Under the pieces are notes generated by a model. It worked only from the letters and a program-made list of their open reading frames with translations, did not search any database and had not been told where the DNA came from. The translations under genes and the position numbers were made by a program. A stretch of DNA of 64,000 nt from Rhodamnia argentea (Eukaryota > Streptophyta > Magnoliopsida > Myrtales > Myrtaceae), in contig NC_063150.1 of the NCBI RefSeq assembly GCF_020921035.1, positions 31,667,826-31,731,825 of the forward strand. Reading direction: 5' to 3'. Below, piece by piece: positions 48,370-61,419 of the stretch (the stretch's first letter is position 1; each line of letters begins with the position of its first letter).

Positions 48370-49245
48370 AAACAACCTTAAGTTGTTGACTCCGAGGTCA
48401 ATGTCCAAGTTTGATCCAGGTGTCATGCTCTGCATGATTAATGAATGGCATTTATTTGTTGGGTTCTCGTTTCGAAAAAAGAAAAATGACTCCCGGGTTT
48501 CGTGTGCGAATGAATTTCACGTTCCCAGGCGAATCAAATTGCACCGCCGCGACACGATTGTCCCAGATCAGAAACAAAAAAAATCGACACTTGCCGTATA
48601 TAATATATATGTCAACGCTGGTACAGCTTCGATCTTTCATTTCAATGACTTGCAATGAAATGATTCGTGCCGGTTAGACAGTGACAGGGCCAGCACGTGC
48701 ATGTTATATTCCTCGGATAAAATTTCACACTGTTTTAAATAAAAATCTAAAGTGACTAATTTAATATCAGATAAAGGCTCTAAACTCGCCGGCCGGCCAA
48801 ATGTTCGCCATCCGACAAGCGTGTGACATTTCCGATTGCCTATCATCGTGCATACGCACATATGACCGTCAAGAAGCATATAACTATTTCTGAAATAGAA
48901 AGCATAAAGCCGACATGGACTTTTTTGCTCAGATTTGAAGAAGACAAAGTCAAATGTAGTTCCATGAGAGTGTGTTTCGCGTTTTAGTATATTTTCCCCT
49001 GCGATATACTTGAAGCATAAACTTCGCTCTGTTTTAAGTGCCAAAAATATCCTGTGCAGGAATGGATCAATACGTATAGAAATGAGGTGTCCTTACTCAA
49101 TTTTTCTATCTTTCTAGAACAGTTTTAAGGTATTCTTGGCCTAAAAAATAGCTCTTACCGTTCTGCTTGGAAATAATTTGGAAGAAACCAGATCATCCAC
49201 GAAAAAGACAAACGAGAGACAAGAAGAACTAAAACTAAAGGAACG
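48370..49245. other. Upstream flank of protease C
   Basis: The first 250 bp (to about 48570) resemble the flank of copy B at about 27800-27960, so the duplication included the promoter-proximal region. Beyond that no gene, RNA or repeat is recognised. Confidence 0.45.
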
Positions 49246-49316
49246 TGCGCATCCGGGGAATCGAACCCCGGTCAGTACCGTGGGAGGGTACTATGATACC
49301 ACTACACCAGATGCGC
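49246..49316 (-). tRNA. tRNA-Gly (anticodon CCC)
   Basis: Minus strand, 71 nt. The acceptor stem GCGCATC pairs with GATGCGC over 7 bp, with discriminator A. The D-arm region is TGGTGTAGTGGTA (A box), the anticodon stem GTACC/GGTAC encloses the loop CTCCCAC with anticodon CCC, and the T arm contains GGTTCGATTCC (B box). No intron. It reads GGG codons. A T-rich stretch follows the 3' end. All structural positions fit a working gene. Confidence 0.95.
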
Positions 49317-50052
49317 CTTTGTGTTGTCGAGCCACCCAGTTATAATTATACTTTATTTTTGCACCAGGCGCCTCTACCATAATCCTGTCGGATCGGTGGC
49401 CAGTAGACAGAAGAACGGTTACCTTAGATTAGTTGCTTTCGACTATATACACGAATCATGAGTCGTCGAAAAGGCAGCAAAAATCCACGGTATGTCTTAC
49501 CGTTCGCACTGCCCATTAGATGTTTCGACACCGATTGAAGTTATGACAATCGCAAAGCCATCCAATCACGACGCGGGATTGGCAGTACAATCAAATGAAG
49601 AGGGCGGGGACAGTGTTCAGTTTTTTTGTTCTTTTCCTTGACTGCAAATCTCCTAGGATCACAACGAAATGGCTGCTACTAACGTGTTTTGAGCAGCAAC
49701 AATGAAAACCTACTTCTGTTATGCGCTCTTGGATGACAGGATTCCATATTTGGTGACGTGTTAAGACTCAAGAACATGATCGATGCATCGACGTGAAACG
49801 CATTTCACTGCAACAAACCAGCTAAAAAATGACCAATGAGGCACGACTCCCGCCATCCACCACATTTACGGTGCATCGTGTAATCACCTGCGATGAATGT
49901 AGTGTCCATATAGAACGATCTATTTGAAGCTGAAGCATATACATTCAAAAGTTGTTCCGCCAAAAAGTATACATCTCAATGTGTCAGTGCCTACTTCTGT
50001 AATTACAGATGAAACCAGACACTCGGACAAATCCCCACCCAAAACAATCGCC
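49317..50052. other. Spacer between tRNA-Gly and the SIM helicase 3' end
   Basis: No gene recognised. The last 200-300 nt are probably the 3' UTR of the helicase on the minus strand. Confidence 0.45.
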
Positions 50053-51137
50053 TCACCTTGAGTTTAGTTTTAATAATTTAGCTAGCCTTCCTCGAACGGT
50101 TTTCTGACTTGCCTTGAAACTTTTTGATTTCCCTTTTGATTTCCTTTCTCTTGGTCTCCTGTTTAATCGCCTCCTCTCCAAGCGCTGGCGACGTATCTCA
50201 GGATCAGCCCAGCCCTTTCCCCACTCAGAAAAAGTGGAAAATGATTTCCCTTTTCTCCCCGAGAGAACCATATCGGCTTCAGGAAATATGTACAAGCTTT
50301 CCTCTCTTTGTGATTCCACAAAATCATGTCCCCGATCTGTCAGCTCAGGATACTTTATCTGAACATGAGGCTGCAAAAAGGAAGTCATGAATACTAAGGA
50401 GCCCATGATGACGCAGATGTGTACCTACATTTGAATGTGCATCCAAACACTTAAGACTGAAGTGTCTCTCAATGTGTGCAAATCTAAAGGAACTAAACAA
50501 CCACGCAAGCATTTCCCTCCAATAAACTGAAAGCTTTGAACTGATGGCAAGCGTACCGAGAGATTACGCAGAGCCATCGCTAACAATAATGTCCTTGATA
50601 TCTGTGTTGTCCAGTTATCAGACGATGGCAAGACAGAATTTACTCCTTTCTATATATTCTCCAACAAAATGACTAGTTTAATTCATTATAAGAGTAAATA
50701 CCTTCTCATCACTCTCTTGGATGTATCCTTTACTTTCCATAACTCGAGCAAGACCTTGCCACCATAAAATGTCAGTTGCCATGTATTTAGGAGACTGCAG
50801 AGGGGAACATCAGCACATCAGGTAACAGCTGGCATCGTGCAAAGGAAATAAATGGATATATGCAACCCATATCAGAGAAAAGCACGTGACTCATCATCGA
50901 ACTTATTTGTACACTCTTCTTTTTTACCATTTCAAGTGTCGCATTTTAGCACTAGCAGGAGCAAGCAAACAAAAAGAACCTGACAAGCAGTGAAGCATTT
51001 GTCCACCAGATCTAAGAAAATATGGTCTCCCTTTGGATACCAGAAGAGGAGAAAGGAGAATGAACAGATAAACTGCCAGGAAGAAGATGGTATATTTGAA
51101 CTGCCCCTCCCTCAAGGAGACAGCTGCTTCTAGTGGG

Positions 51138-51178
<41 letters not shown>

Positions 51179-54100
51179 TACCTGCTCCCTGATTTTGCTG
51201 ACCAAGTGCCTGAGATATAGCTTCTCAACATACTGTCTTTGTTTGACGTCACGACGTGTAATATCATGATCATATGAGTCGGCGGTGTATCCACTGTTTC
51301 CACAAGACAAGGCATGTTGTTTCTGCATTGCAGGGATTTAGAAATTACCTATCACCATCTGTCACTGTAAAATAACTTGACAATTTGCAAGTAAAGCTAT
51401 CTAAAAACAAGGAAGATCCTTAGTAGCAACCGCACATATTAATGCCAATTCCATCTATAATGCACAACTTCACTCAATTAGGAGAAGAAAGGCCACTGCT
51501 ACTTGAAAATCCTCTTGCTCTTCCTTTATCATTATGTGATGGTGCCAGACTACCAAATAAAATTATCTTTTACCCTTCATCTTTCCTCCAAACGAGTTGA
51601 AAATGCTCATCTCTGTCAACAATCTAAAGCATATCTTTCAAGTTCAAATGACAGAAAGAACCTTCTATCCTCCACTATGACGATGTTTGTGGAACATCTC
51701 ATACGATGAGAATAAATTATAGAACTGGAGACTTTGAATGCAAAATATTGTGAAGATTACCCAGCTATGAACTTCTAATATCTCATAGTTCTATGAGCTA
51801 ACCTTGTGAGAAGCAAGAACCTGCATGAAAACATCTGCCTCTTCGCTCACATTCAGCATCTCAGGTGGTCCTTTAATGCACACATCACACCTACAATGAT
51901 AGATACTTCACAATCTTGAAAAGTAATCACTTGATATCATACAAGGGAGCTCAGAAAATTAAGTATCTTCCCCGAATCCTATTCATTCTCGACTTCTCTG
52001 AATCCTATATGACATACCAAATGAGCAAAGGTAGGGTTTCATGAAGTGGAATGGTAAATCATATGTCTTATCTGGTCAATCTGGCTAAGGAGCTAAAACT
52101 ACCATCAACTTAATTTTCAGCATGATGTAGCTGCTCAATAGACCACAATTTGTGAGAGCATATTCTCCAAATAAAACAGAAAGGGATAAGCAATGTACAA
52201 ATAGCACTTCTCGTAACTGAAGTGCTCCCCAAAGTACTCAACGAGTGTTCTAGCTCGACAGTTTGCAGTGTTCATTCCATATCTGCACCAGAAAAAAAAA
52301 AAGCCTGGCAATAAAACATTAAGACATAATGGAATAAAAGAGATTAAGTAAACATACCTGTGACAATCAGACAGCATTTGGTATGCTAGTTTCAACTGAT
52401 TTTCACTTCTTTGACTAGGCAACAGAGTTGGTGTTCTTGCGAAATTAGCAAAGAGTACTGATAGTGGAGGAGAGAAGACGTTTTTGTAAGGATAAACACA
52501 ATACAAATTGTAGCTTACAAAATCCAGAATAAAAAATGGAGAAAGACACTGCAGAGTGCATCATTGTTGCCAGTATCACTCACCAAAAGGAGTACGAAGT
52601 TATCCTAAGTCTAATACATAATGTGAAAAAGAACTAAACCAATTCAGTCAGGTGAGCTAAATTTCTCCATCCAATTAGAGCTGATAGACAAGAAATGAAG
52701 GATGATTAAGAATATAAAGTGGAAATCTATTTGTTGCAAATATATTTCTATGCTCTTCTGAGGTTTAAAACAACATAGAACTCTCTTCCTCCCTGCCCAC
52801 CTGGGGTTCCCTTATAAGTAGAGAATTCGCTAGGACTCTCTATGGCTACACAACACTAATGGCAATTGCCTCAAACCACAATGAACAGTTTTAAAGAACT
52901 TACTGCAATCTGCTAATTTTCCATCTCTTCCAGCACGCCCTGCTTCTTGATAGTATGCTTCTAAACTCTGCAAGTGAATTCAACCTGGAATCTCAAACTC
53001 ATGTGTAAGAAGTGCCACTTAAGCATTCTTAGCAAGGGAAAAAAGGATGGCCAAGAAAAGAAAGAAAAGGAACAGGATAAAATGAAAATAAGCGCAATAT
53101 AAAAGACAATGAGATACTGGCCTGTGGCCAACCATAGTGGATGATTCTTCTGACATTTAACTTGTCGATCCCCATTCCAAAAGCCATAGTCGCAACAACA
53201 ACCTGGATGACAGGCAATAAAGCAGGTCTCGAATAGCAGTATTATGAAGGAGATGCTCAATGAACTATTCCTATTGCATGCTGTGATACGGAGGAGATAC
53301 TTTACAAACGATCAAATGCAGATCATGCCACTTAATACTTTTTATCTTATGCACTATATTTGCAGAGGACAATAATCCAACAGAGATTTATGCTTACCTC
53401 TAAGTTGTCTTCATGGAATTCCTTGTGGACTTGCCTAAGATATGATTTTGGCAACTGTAAAGAAATAAACATCTTATCAGCTACAAAGGATTTACTATTT
53501 GAATTGCTAGTAAAATGTCAAGATTTCAAAGAGAGTTGAAGGATATCCGATATCTAGTTGTAATTTCTACCATTTACAGTGTACATGACATCACACTCCT
53601 ACCAGGTAAACATTCATTGAGCGCTTGAAATGCACGTGTGTTTTCTCCATTTCTGCAGATACAAGTATATATCCTACTATAGCAGCATTGCAGAAATCAA
53701 GATGTGTAATCTCTGGAGATAGTTATCCACGTGATTCACCTTTTTTGGTGAATAATTTAAGAAACAATCTAGCGAAAAGCTAGTAATAGATACAAGAGAT
53801 GTGGGGTAGTTTGAAGCAAGAATGACACCACGATGAAACCATCAAATTGAGAATACATCAATTGAAAGGGCACTTAAATTTATGCATAATGAAACCTTGG
53901 CATTATAAGCTGCTGCTTTGATGCCGAAGTCACACAAGAATTTGGCAATTGTCAAAGTTTCTTTTCTCGTAGGGACGTAAATGATGGTAGATCCACGTCC
54001 TAATGGCTCTTGCTGAAGCTTCAGCCTTTCTTCCCATTCCAATGGTGAATCAGATGTCTCAAAAGAACTACATATCTCCTGGCTTAACTCCGCAGATTCT

Positions 54101-56350
54101 CCATGGAATTCGCCACAGGGAACTGCAAGGGCCAATTGAATAGCATGTGAAATTACAGGATGAATAAGTTCTAGCACAATTTTGGGACAATTTCCATTTT
54201 ATGACTAAATTTTTATGAAGTCCCTTGCTCCACATCCTACAAGCATATATAAAGAGCAATGGTGGAAACATCATGCAGTAATCAGAATTCTGAAGGTATG
54301 CCCTTTAACAAAAAGCGATACCATCCCAATCATCCACACCCTGGAAGGTGTCCGTTTCATCTTCTAAGTATTCAACTGACAATTCTTTCTCCCTTGAAGA
54401 GCTGTTATCATTATTCACTGAATTCACTTCATCATCTTCATATCTGTCACAGTAATCATCGTCTGAGCATACTGATGTATTATTGGAATCTTCAGCACAG
54501 TCGAGATGCTGGTCGTCACCAATCTTTCTTCTCGTACCATAAGATTTTATCAAAACATGGAAATCCTTTTTGTAAGTGCGTGAAGAAGTTCTGCTATGCT
54601 TTACCTGTTAACAGCAGGTCCATATTAGGAGCAAATCTACCAAAAATCATGCTGGTGCATGTTTCTGTTTTCAAGCACTTAAATATCCCTATGGACACAT
54701 AAAATGTAATCCAATCCTTAGAATAAAAGAAAACAGCAAACTCACAGAAAAACGTAGATTGGAGCGGTAAAATGATGTAAGCACTATCTTTGTCTCCTTT
54801 GACATGCAAAGGCACTGAATAACATCTTCTCGAACACGGTTAGTAGCAGTAGCAGTCAAAGCAATCAGTGGGATGTCAAATTTCAGGAACTTCATATTGG
54901 ATGTGCTGAAGTTCTCTCTTAATACAGACAGTCTCCTAAAATGTGAAAAAAACTTCAGTCAGGAAAGAATCCTTACCCTATATCTTAATCATCTTAATTG
55001 GTGAACATGCAAAGCTGAACCAATGGTCAAAGTCATGGTAAATAACTGAGCAACTGGTAAGAAAAAGAGAGAAGAAATGACTGTAACGAAAATCAAAATG
55101 TATTACATAAACGAAAGATAGAAATATATCAGGTAAAATGACAGTTTTACCATCATGTCAATGATTAATGTATGTGACATTTTTAGCAAGTCAGGTCTAA
55201 GATGGCTAATCACCTGCCGGACAAACAAGGTCATAAACAGAGATGGGATCAGAAGAAAAGGGTTAACCTGTAGTCAGGCCGAAAATCATGGCCCCATTTT
55301 GAAACACAGTGGACTTCATCAATTGCAAATAGCGCAATTCCCCGGCCTGCTGCAAGACTTTGTAGTGGTTTTATCAACCTGTAGGAAGATCCATATCACT
55401 CGGCAAAAAAAAGACAAAAGAGGTAACGACACTGCATATGACCTGTCAAACTCTTACCTTAAAACCGACTCTGGGCAAACATATATCAAACCATATTTTC
55501 CCTCCATTGCTTTCTTTTCCACACTATTGTCAGGTTGCCCAGATCCAAGAAAGCAGGCAGAGACACCATGTTTTGCGAGCTTTAGACACTGGTCATGCAT
55601 TAAACTTATCAATGGCGAGATTACAACAACCACCTTCCCAGTCAGTAGGGCTGGAATCTGGAAACACAGTGATTTACCTGCATAAAAGAGATTATTTCTG
55701 AATATGGAATCAGCACTAGGTCTGAAAGTATTTTAGTCCGTCACAAGCAAATAAACATCACCAGATCCTGTTGCAGAGAGAACAAGGCAATCTTGGTGAG
55801 ATAGCCAAGCAGCCAAAGCCTCTCTCTGGAAGCTTTTCAAGGATGCATAACCAAAGTGCTTCCGTAAGAGACTATTAACTTGCTGCTCCCAGTCTGCATC
55901 CAAATGCAGCTCTTCTGGGCAACCAACAGCAATAATTTCTGATGTGATCTTGGCATCTCGATGCATATCTGGATGGACATTTTCGTTTGCTTCCATGACA
56001 GGAGAGATTTTTGACCCCGCATTCAAAACATCTTTTGCCACATTAAATTTACTTCTTTTGGTTTGCATTTGTGTCCCAAAATGATCCAGAATGTTAGATT
56101 GCCACATTTTCCCTGAAAATTGTGACAGGGACGAAGCTCTTTTTCCCAAAGCTTTTACACATACTTTGGAACGGTTAGAACTGGTTGATGCACCCAAATT
56201 GGTTCTCCAAGGGTCATTCAAGATATAGTCAGCTGCATCATTTATTGAAGCACCAACCACTTTCACAGCCTCTACTGCTGAAGAATATTCAAATCCCATT
56301 TCAGCAAGTTTTGCAATGATGGCATCACCATCGACAGCTTCACCATCCAT
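50053..56350 (-). CDS. RECQSIM: RecQ-like DNA helicase, SIM type (878 aa, 15 exons)
   Basis: Exons: 56350-55762, 55677-55458, 55378-55268, 54935-54746, 54604-54322, 54122-53896, 53454-53398, 53202-53122, 52967-52904, 52457-52358, 52282-52208, 51890-51803, 51322-51182, 50794-50702, 50370-50053; phases agree throughout. The N-terminus has a UBA-like helix bundle (about 8-45). Helicase motifs: Walker A ATGSGKS (193-199), DEVH (290-293), TATAT (334-338), motif [14 protein letters not shown] in exon 8 and motif [12 protein letters not shown] (593-602). Exon 5 adds a highly acidic insertion (about 371-465) between the two RecA lobes, the hallmark of plant SIM. The Lys/Arg-rich C-terminus ([11 protein letters not shown]) is probably nuclear. 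RecQ enzymes unwind DNA 3'-5' in repair and recombination. The exon 8 donor appears to be GC instead of GT. Confidence 0.93.
51137..51178. repeat. (TG)n(AG)n microsatellite in SIM intron 13
   Basis: On the minus strand the intron starts GTACTC and runs at once into CT then CA repeats, only a few bases from the 5' splice site. Confidence 0.85.
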
Positions 56351-57935
56351 GATATAGATTCTGAATTTTTAGGATGGACTGGAGACTACAATGAAAGAAA
56401 GAAATAAAGAATATCACATATTGGTGTAAGAATAGGGGGTTCTCATAGGATGTCATCAGTGTATCAAAGATATAACTCCCACGTGCACATGTTACGAAAG
56501 AAAGTTACAATTGAGAAAGACTGCAAGTCCTCTAAGTCATAAAGGAGAAACATGTAAGTAAGTTGGACTCACAGAATTAACAGGTGTACACAGGATAGAA
56601 GAATTGTGCCTTATCAGCAACAACAGGAGAATTAATTTCTATTTGTCGGCTGAATAGTGACAGACACAACAGAAAGGAAAAGGCAGTCATGTGATTCTTA
56701 AAATTAGGTATTATAAAATCGCCGAAATCCTCAACCAAGTCCCAATTCCACTAACAGTTAATCGAACAAGAAAAAAATAATAATGAATGGCTTATGCTTT
56801 TGGCGTGTTGGGCTCTGTATACCTCCCCCACGTAAAAACTTACACTAAATCACGTTAAACAGAACTGACTCAACCACACAGCAATGCTCTGATTATTTAA
56901 GCCTATCCAACCAACAAAATTCTTACATTCCTTCGAACAAAACCACTCTCCTCGTATAATAGGGCTTTCTACACTAATTCTTCCTCAAAAAGGAGAAAGA
57001 CTCTACTCGCACCGCAATGGAATCGTTTATTATCTTTACTACAACAATCAAACCAGGACAGTCCATCTTAACTACGAACCAGCCAACCAAACACCAGGAT
57101 CTTCATTGTCAATCGCAATACAGTCATGTGAGCGACAAAGCAAGCTTGAACGATCCATTCATTTCGCTCGGCGAGCATATTTATCTCGTACCTGCAAAGG
57201 CGACCAGGGGAAGCCGAAGTGCAATCGGTAGAGGGAGAGAGAAGGTGTTTGTCGAAATGCACGTAATTTGATTCGACCTTCCTCGCGCGAAGATGGAGCT
57301 CGAGCTCGGTCTCGGGCTCGGTCTCGGGCAGTGTTCGATTTGTTTTTGGAGGGAGGGATCCGCAGAGTCTGATTTGCGCTGTGCTGTTGCTGCAGTGTCG
57401 TATTTGCGGCTCTGCCCAAAGCGTTGCGATACGAAACGACGATGCGGAATGGACTCGTGAGGAGAGAGAGGATCAAATGCGAATTTTAGTCCCCAAATTG
57501 TTGCATCTTATGCAATTGGATCCTCGATCTTCCTTTTAAGCAATCAAGTCCTTTTGACTTGTTTAATCAAATCCTTTTTGTCTACACATTATTGAATGAT
57601 TTGTTAATCTAATCGTTGAAGTCTGACCCAAAAAATAATCTAATCATTCAAGTGAAGTGACATGATGTGACATGTCAATATCGCACCTTTTTCTCAATGA
57701 AAATAAACATATAAAAAGTAACGTGTAATAAAGGCCGGAGACTCGAATACGAGGAACTAATGCTACATCACCACCATCAAAGGCTAAACTTCATGGATGA
57801 GAGAGGAACCATCATTGAACAGTGTTGAGGTTTCTAAGTAGTTAATCTCACCCTGCTTAAAAAAAATGAATCGATGACATTTGGCGAACAAACCATGAGT
57901 TCAGCTACATGGTTGGAGATGAATTTAACAGACCG
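56351..57935. other. Leader/promoter region of SIM and spacer
   Basis: On the minus strand a likely leader exon ends at about 57197 with CAG before GTACGAG, making 57196 to about 56390 a leader intron. GC-rich sequence around 57200-57480 suits a promoter/leader. A 105-codon minus-strand frame there has no domain. The rest, to 57935, is AT-rich spacer with no recognised feature. Confidence 0.45.
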
Positions 57936-59168
57936 TATTGGATGACGATGGATCACCACTCAACTCAAAAATCGCAAGATCGTCTCTAGCCCAACGCAGA
58001 GTTTCGATCTATAGTTAAATCCATGCTGAAGTTACAAGAAACGCCAATTTTTCAACACTCCCATGAAAATACCTCAAAGAGTAGTGTAACTAGATTGCAG
58101 AGGGGGTTCCAGTTTGGAACTAAACGAATGCTCCAAAAGAATACTTGGATTTGGCCAAAAGAAACTAGAGATCGATGCTCATATTCCTTGGCAAGCAAAT
58201 ATCAAAATGATGAGCAGCAGCATAACTCCATACCGGGACCAGGACATCCTCACAGCAATTTAGTAAATAACTAGGATCACAGACCCTAAAGCATGGCCTA
58301 CCTCCCCTAATTTCAAATTGAAACATAGATGGAGGTATTACGTTTGGAATGTCCAAAGGGCTCATGGAAGGGGAGAGGAAGGCACACCACCGCCAATCTG
58401 CATCTTTCTGACCATTCCTGGTGCAAGGCCAGGTGGGAAGAAAGGATATCGGGGCAGCTCTTCGCCACTGTTAGCATTTGATGCCGGCAAAGGCTGAGCA
58501 GCTGAGGGCATGAGGAATGGACCCTGGAAATGCACCGCCACGTACTGCATGAGGAAGAAGCTGCTGAGGTTGTAGAGAGGGCGGCAAGGCCGGGGCTTTA
58601 TCAGTATCCGGTAGTCCTGAAACAGAACTTCACCTTTCTTGCTGCCAGCGAGGGAGATTTGGCGTTTGTTGTTGGCAACCCTGCGCAAGAAAACAAGCTA
58701 AGCAATTTTCAAATGTGAAACTACTGCTCTCATGTGGACAACTGCAAAAATAACAATGCCGGCGCCATTTTCATCAGAGCTTTACATATCTAGCTCTTCG
58801 TCCCAGGAAGTAAGGAGTCGGAATATCTGATACACTTCATGATTGTAAGGTGGAACAAATGAGAAGACAAATTACGAGGAACTGGAGCAACAAAAACTAG
58901 ACCTAGTTCTAGGATGATTGAACACCATGTTCTAATCTAAGTCAATTTTTTTCCCTGTGGAGTCGATGCATTTCAAGTAAATTGCGTAGTTTATGATAAA
59001 CCATTCAAAGAAATCTGATTTAGGTGATAGAATACCTGAGGCAGAGTCTTTGGAAGCCACGGATAGTTCTTTTGAAGGCCCGGGAAAAGTACTAGGTACC
59101 CCATCAATCATATCACCCTCTAGGCCATAAATTGTATCCTGATCAAAAACTTCCTCGGAAGCCCAAAA
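57936..59168 (-). pseudogene. Truncated duplicate of the CHERP-like gene 3' part
   Basis: Flank and coding blocks match 61865-63730. 57936-58315 corresponds to sequence downstream of the genuine gene. 58316-58690 corresponds to the last exon, with [20 protein letters not shown] still readable. 59039-59168 corresponds to the previous exon, with [19 protein letters not shown]. Small indels near 58515-58620 break the frame. A deletion joins the 3' flank (TTCAAATTGAA) directly to TAGATGGAGG, removing about 120 C-terminal codons. Homology stops at about 59170, so the CID domain is absent. It is a dead copy. Confidence 0.85.
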
Positions 59169-59169
59169 T

Positions 59170-61419
59170 TGGCATGTTTGAATGAATGGAGCAATATAAT
59201 TGGCATCATATATGATTTTAGTGACTAATTGCCTTTGTCATCAAGTTTAAAATCACATGTATATCGTAAATACGAGACATAAAGTTAATGCTCCTGAGAG
59301 AGTTTTAAAGATTCAATTGAGTAGTGACCGCCAACAATGAATCACACCCTACAAATCTTATATGTGGTCATATACATTTTGAGCTAGCTTTCGTATTTCC
59401 AAAATCATAGAAAAATACAGGAAAAATGCGAAAATGCCCTTCAAAATATGCATTTTTCTAATCTTTGAAAGCTTCAAACATGTAAAAGAAATATACTACG
59501 ATGTAGAGAATATTCACACGAGCATGCCGGAATCAAGATCGTTCAAAATGGGCACCATACACGCCCTCATGCACCTCCTGAAGATTCGGCGCATGAGGTT
59601 CATGCGCCATACGTGCTTGGCCCAATGACGTGTCCCACCGTCGACCGATCCGATCGGTCAACGGGTCAAGCTTGGGTTGGGTCAATCCGGTCAAATAGGT
59701 CAAGCTTGGGTCGGTCAATAGGTCAAACTACGGTCGGGTTGACTCGATTAAACTAGTGTGGTCAACGGGTCAAACTCGGACGGGGAGGCGGTGCCCCGCT
59801 AACGTCACAGATGACGTCAGCTATCACGTGTCGACCATGCGCGAGGCGGCAACCGCCTCGCCAGTGCCACGCGATGCATGCTTTGCATGCGAATGAGGCA
59901 GCGCACATGCCCCATGTGTGGTGGTGCGGCAGACACCGTTTTCGGCATGTCGGAGTTTTTTTGCACATGATGGCGTGTGTGCCCTCCGCTGGAGGCGCGC
60001 CACCCACCTTTTCAGTGAAGGAGGGAGAAGGGAGTTCTCTAAGCAACTCCTATGTTTGAAGCAGGATGTTGTCTAATTAACCCACGAATTACAAATGGGG
60101 TCGGTTTACTAATGAGATGACCTAATGTGTTGAAATGTTTGTCTCAACTAGACGAACCTCATTATGCATTCAAAATCAATTTTAATCAGACAAAAATTCC
60201 AAAAATGGGCAAAAACTTAAAGTTTCAAGGATATGATAGAATAAAAAATTCAAAAATTTTGTCATATCCTATCTACTGTTTGGTGAACTACGGATTTAAC
60301 GTCGGATAAGCAGAAGCAAGACGCGGATAAGAAAAATTTCAACTGCGTGCGCCCACAAAACTTAGATAAAACAAACGGTAAAAAATCAATCCAGACAAAG
60401 CTATTGATATTGCATATTGACTCAATCACAACGTGAGCTCAAAGGGGTAAATGAGTCGGAGGCATAGCTGCGAACTCGGAGACTCGGCAAGTCCAAACGG
60501 GGCAAAAAGCAATCGTGCGACAAGCATGGAAGAAGACAATGCTATATGCTAAGACCGACAACTTTCATTCTTTCATCTGAATCGACTGTTTAAGGATTGG
60601 AAAAATGCCAGGTGGTGAAATTCAGCGAGAAAACTTAGGTTTAACCATCGACAATCGACATGTTCTTTTTCTTCTTCCATTGCAAGTTCATGAATTATAA
60701 ATAAGTCTATCTGTTTTTATGATTTGTGTCGATTGCATAACTTAACCATTGCGCTACTTGATCTCTCTGGTGATTTGATTCTGCAGGCTCAGCGATTTAG
60801 GTGATGATCATTATACTCATCTCGTTCTCCTAGAAACTTTAAATTGGCGAATTCGGCTTATGTTTCCATTATTTGAAGCAGACCTTCAAATTTCGGTACA
60901 TTAAGGTGAAATAAAAGACTTCCATGCCGGTGTGTAATATGAATATTGGCCTGGTTGAGGCCTAATGGGCATCGCGACATTTCAAATCCTCGACAATGTA
61001 ACTTTAAGGAAAATACATGAAGACATTAACAAGCAGCGATTCGGATGTCAGCGCCTCATGTTAACCCCTGGTTAAGTGAAAAACAACTTCTGCATTGTGG
61101 ATAAAAAAGGAAAGCCTCTGTTCATAAAAGCTGGTGTTTCGTTAGCTTTCTTGAATTTTTCTCAGCTGTCCGATTCCTTCTGTTCTTGTTTCCCCTCATT
61201 AAAAGCCACCAAAACAACCACTGAGGATTACCCCGACGGGAGATGGGGGGTTCGCAACCTCAACTCAAGAAGGAGTGGGGTGGGGAGGCGTGAAGAGGAA
61301 AATGTACTCTGCTTTCACCAATGGGAGTAGCAACAGACCCTCGAACCGATCGACATATAATCAAGTTTCCTTCCGAATTTGTGATAAGCTAAAATCAATT
61401 GATTCGAGTTCTAAATGAC
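59170..61419. other. Spacer with a run of GGTCAA motifs
   Basis: No gene is supported. 59656-59775 carries about ten GTCAA/TTGAC cores (see findings). 59770-60060 is GC-rich with short ORFs on both strands but no domain. The rest is AT-rich with nothing recognised. Confidence 0.5.

Noticed and set aside
50425..50631. Extra SIM exon between 50702 and 50370
   Set aside because: Exon 14 (ending ESDEK) joins exon 15 ([10 protein letters not shown]) in phase 0, and this frame has no similarity to helicase C-termini.
54259..54702. 147-codon plus-strand ORF
   Set aside because: Antisense to SIM exon 5, whose acidic and Ser-rich codons leave the other strand open; no domain.
55155..55685. 176-codon plus-strand ORF
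   Set aside because: Antisense to SIM exons 2-3 and introns.
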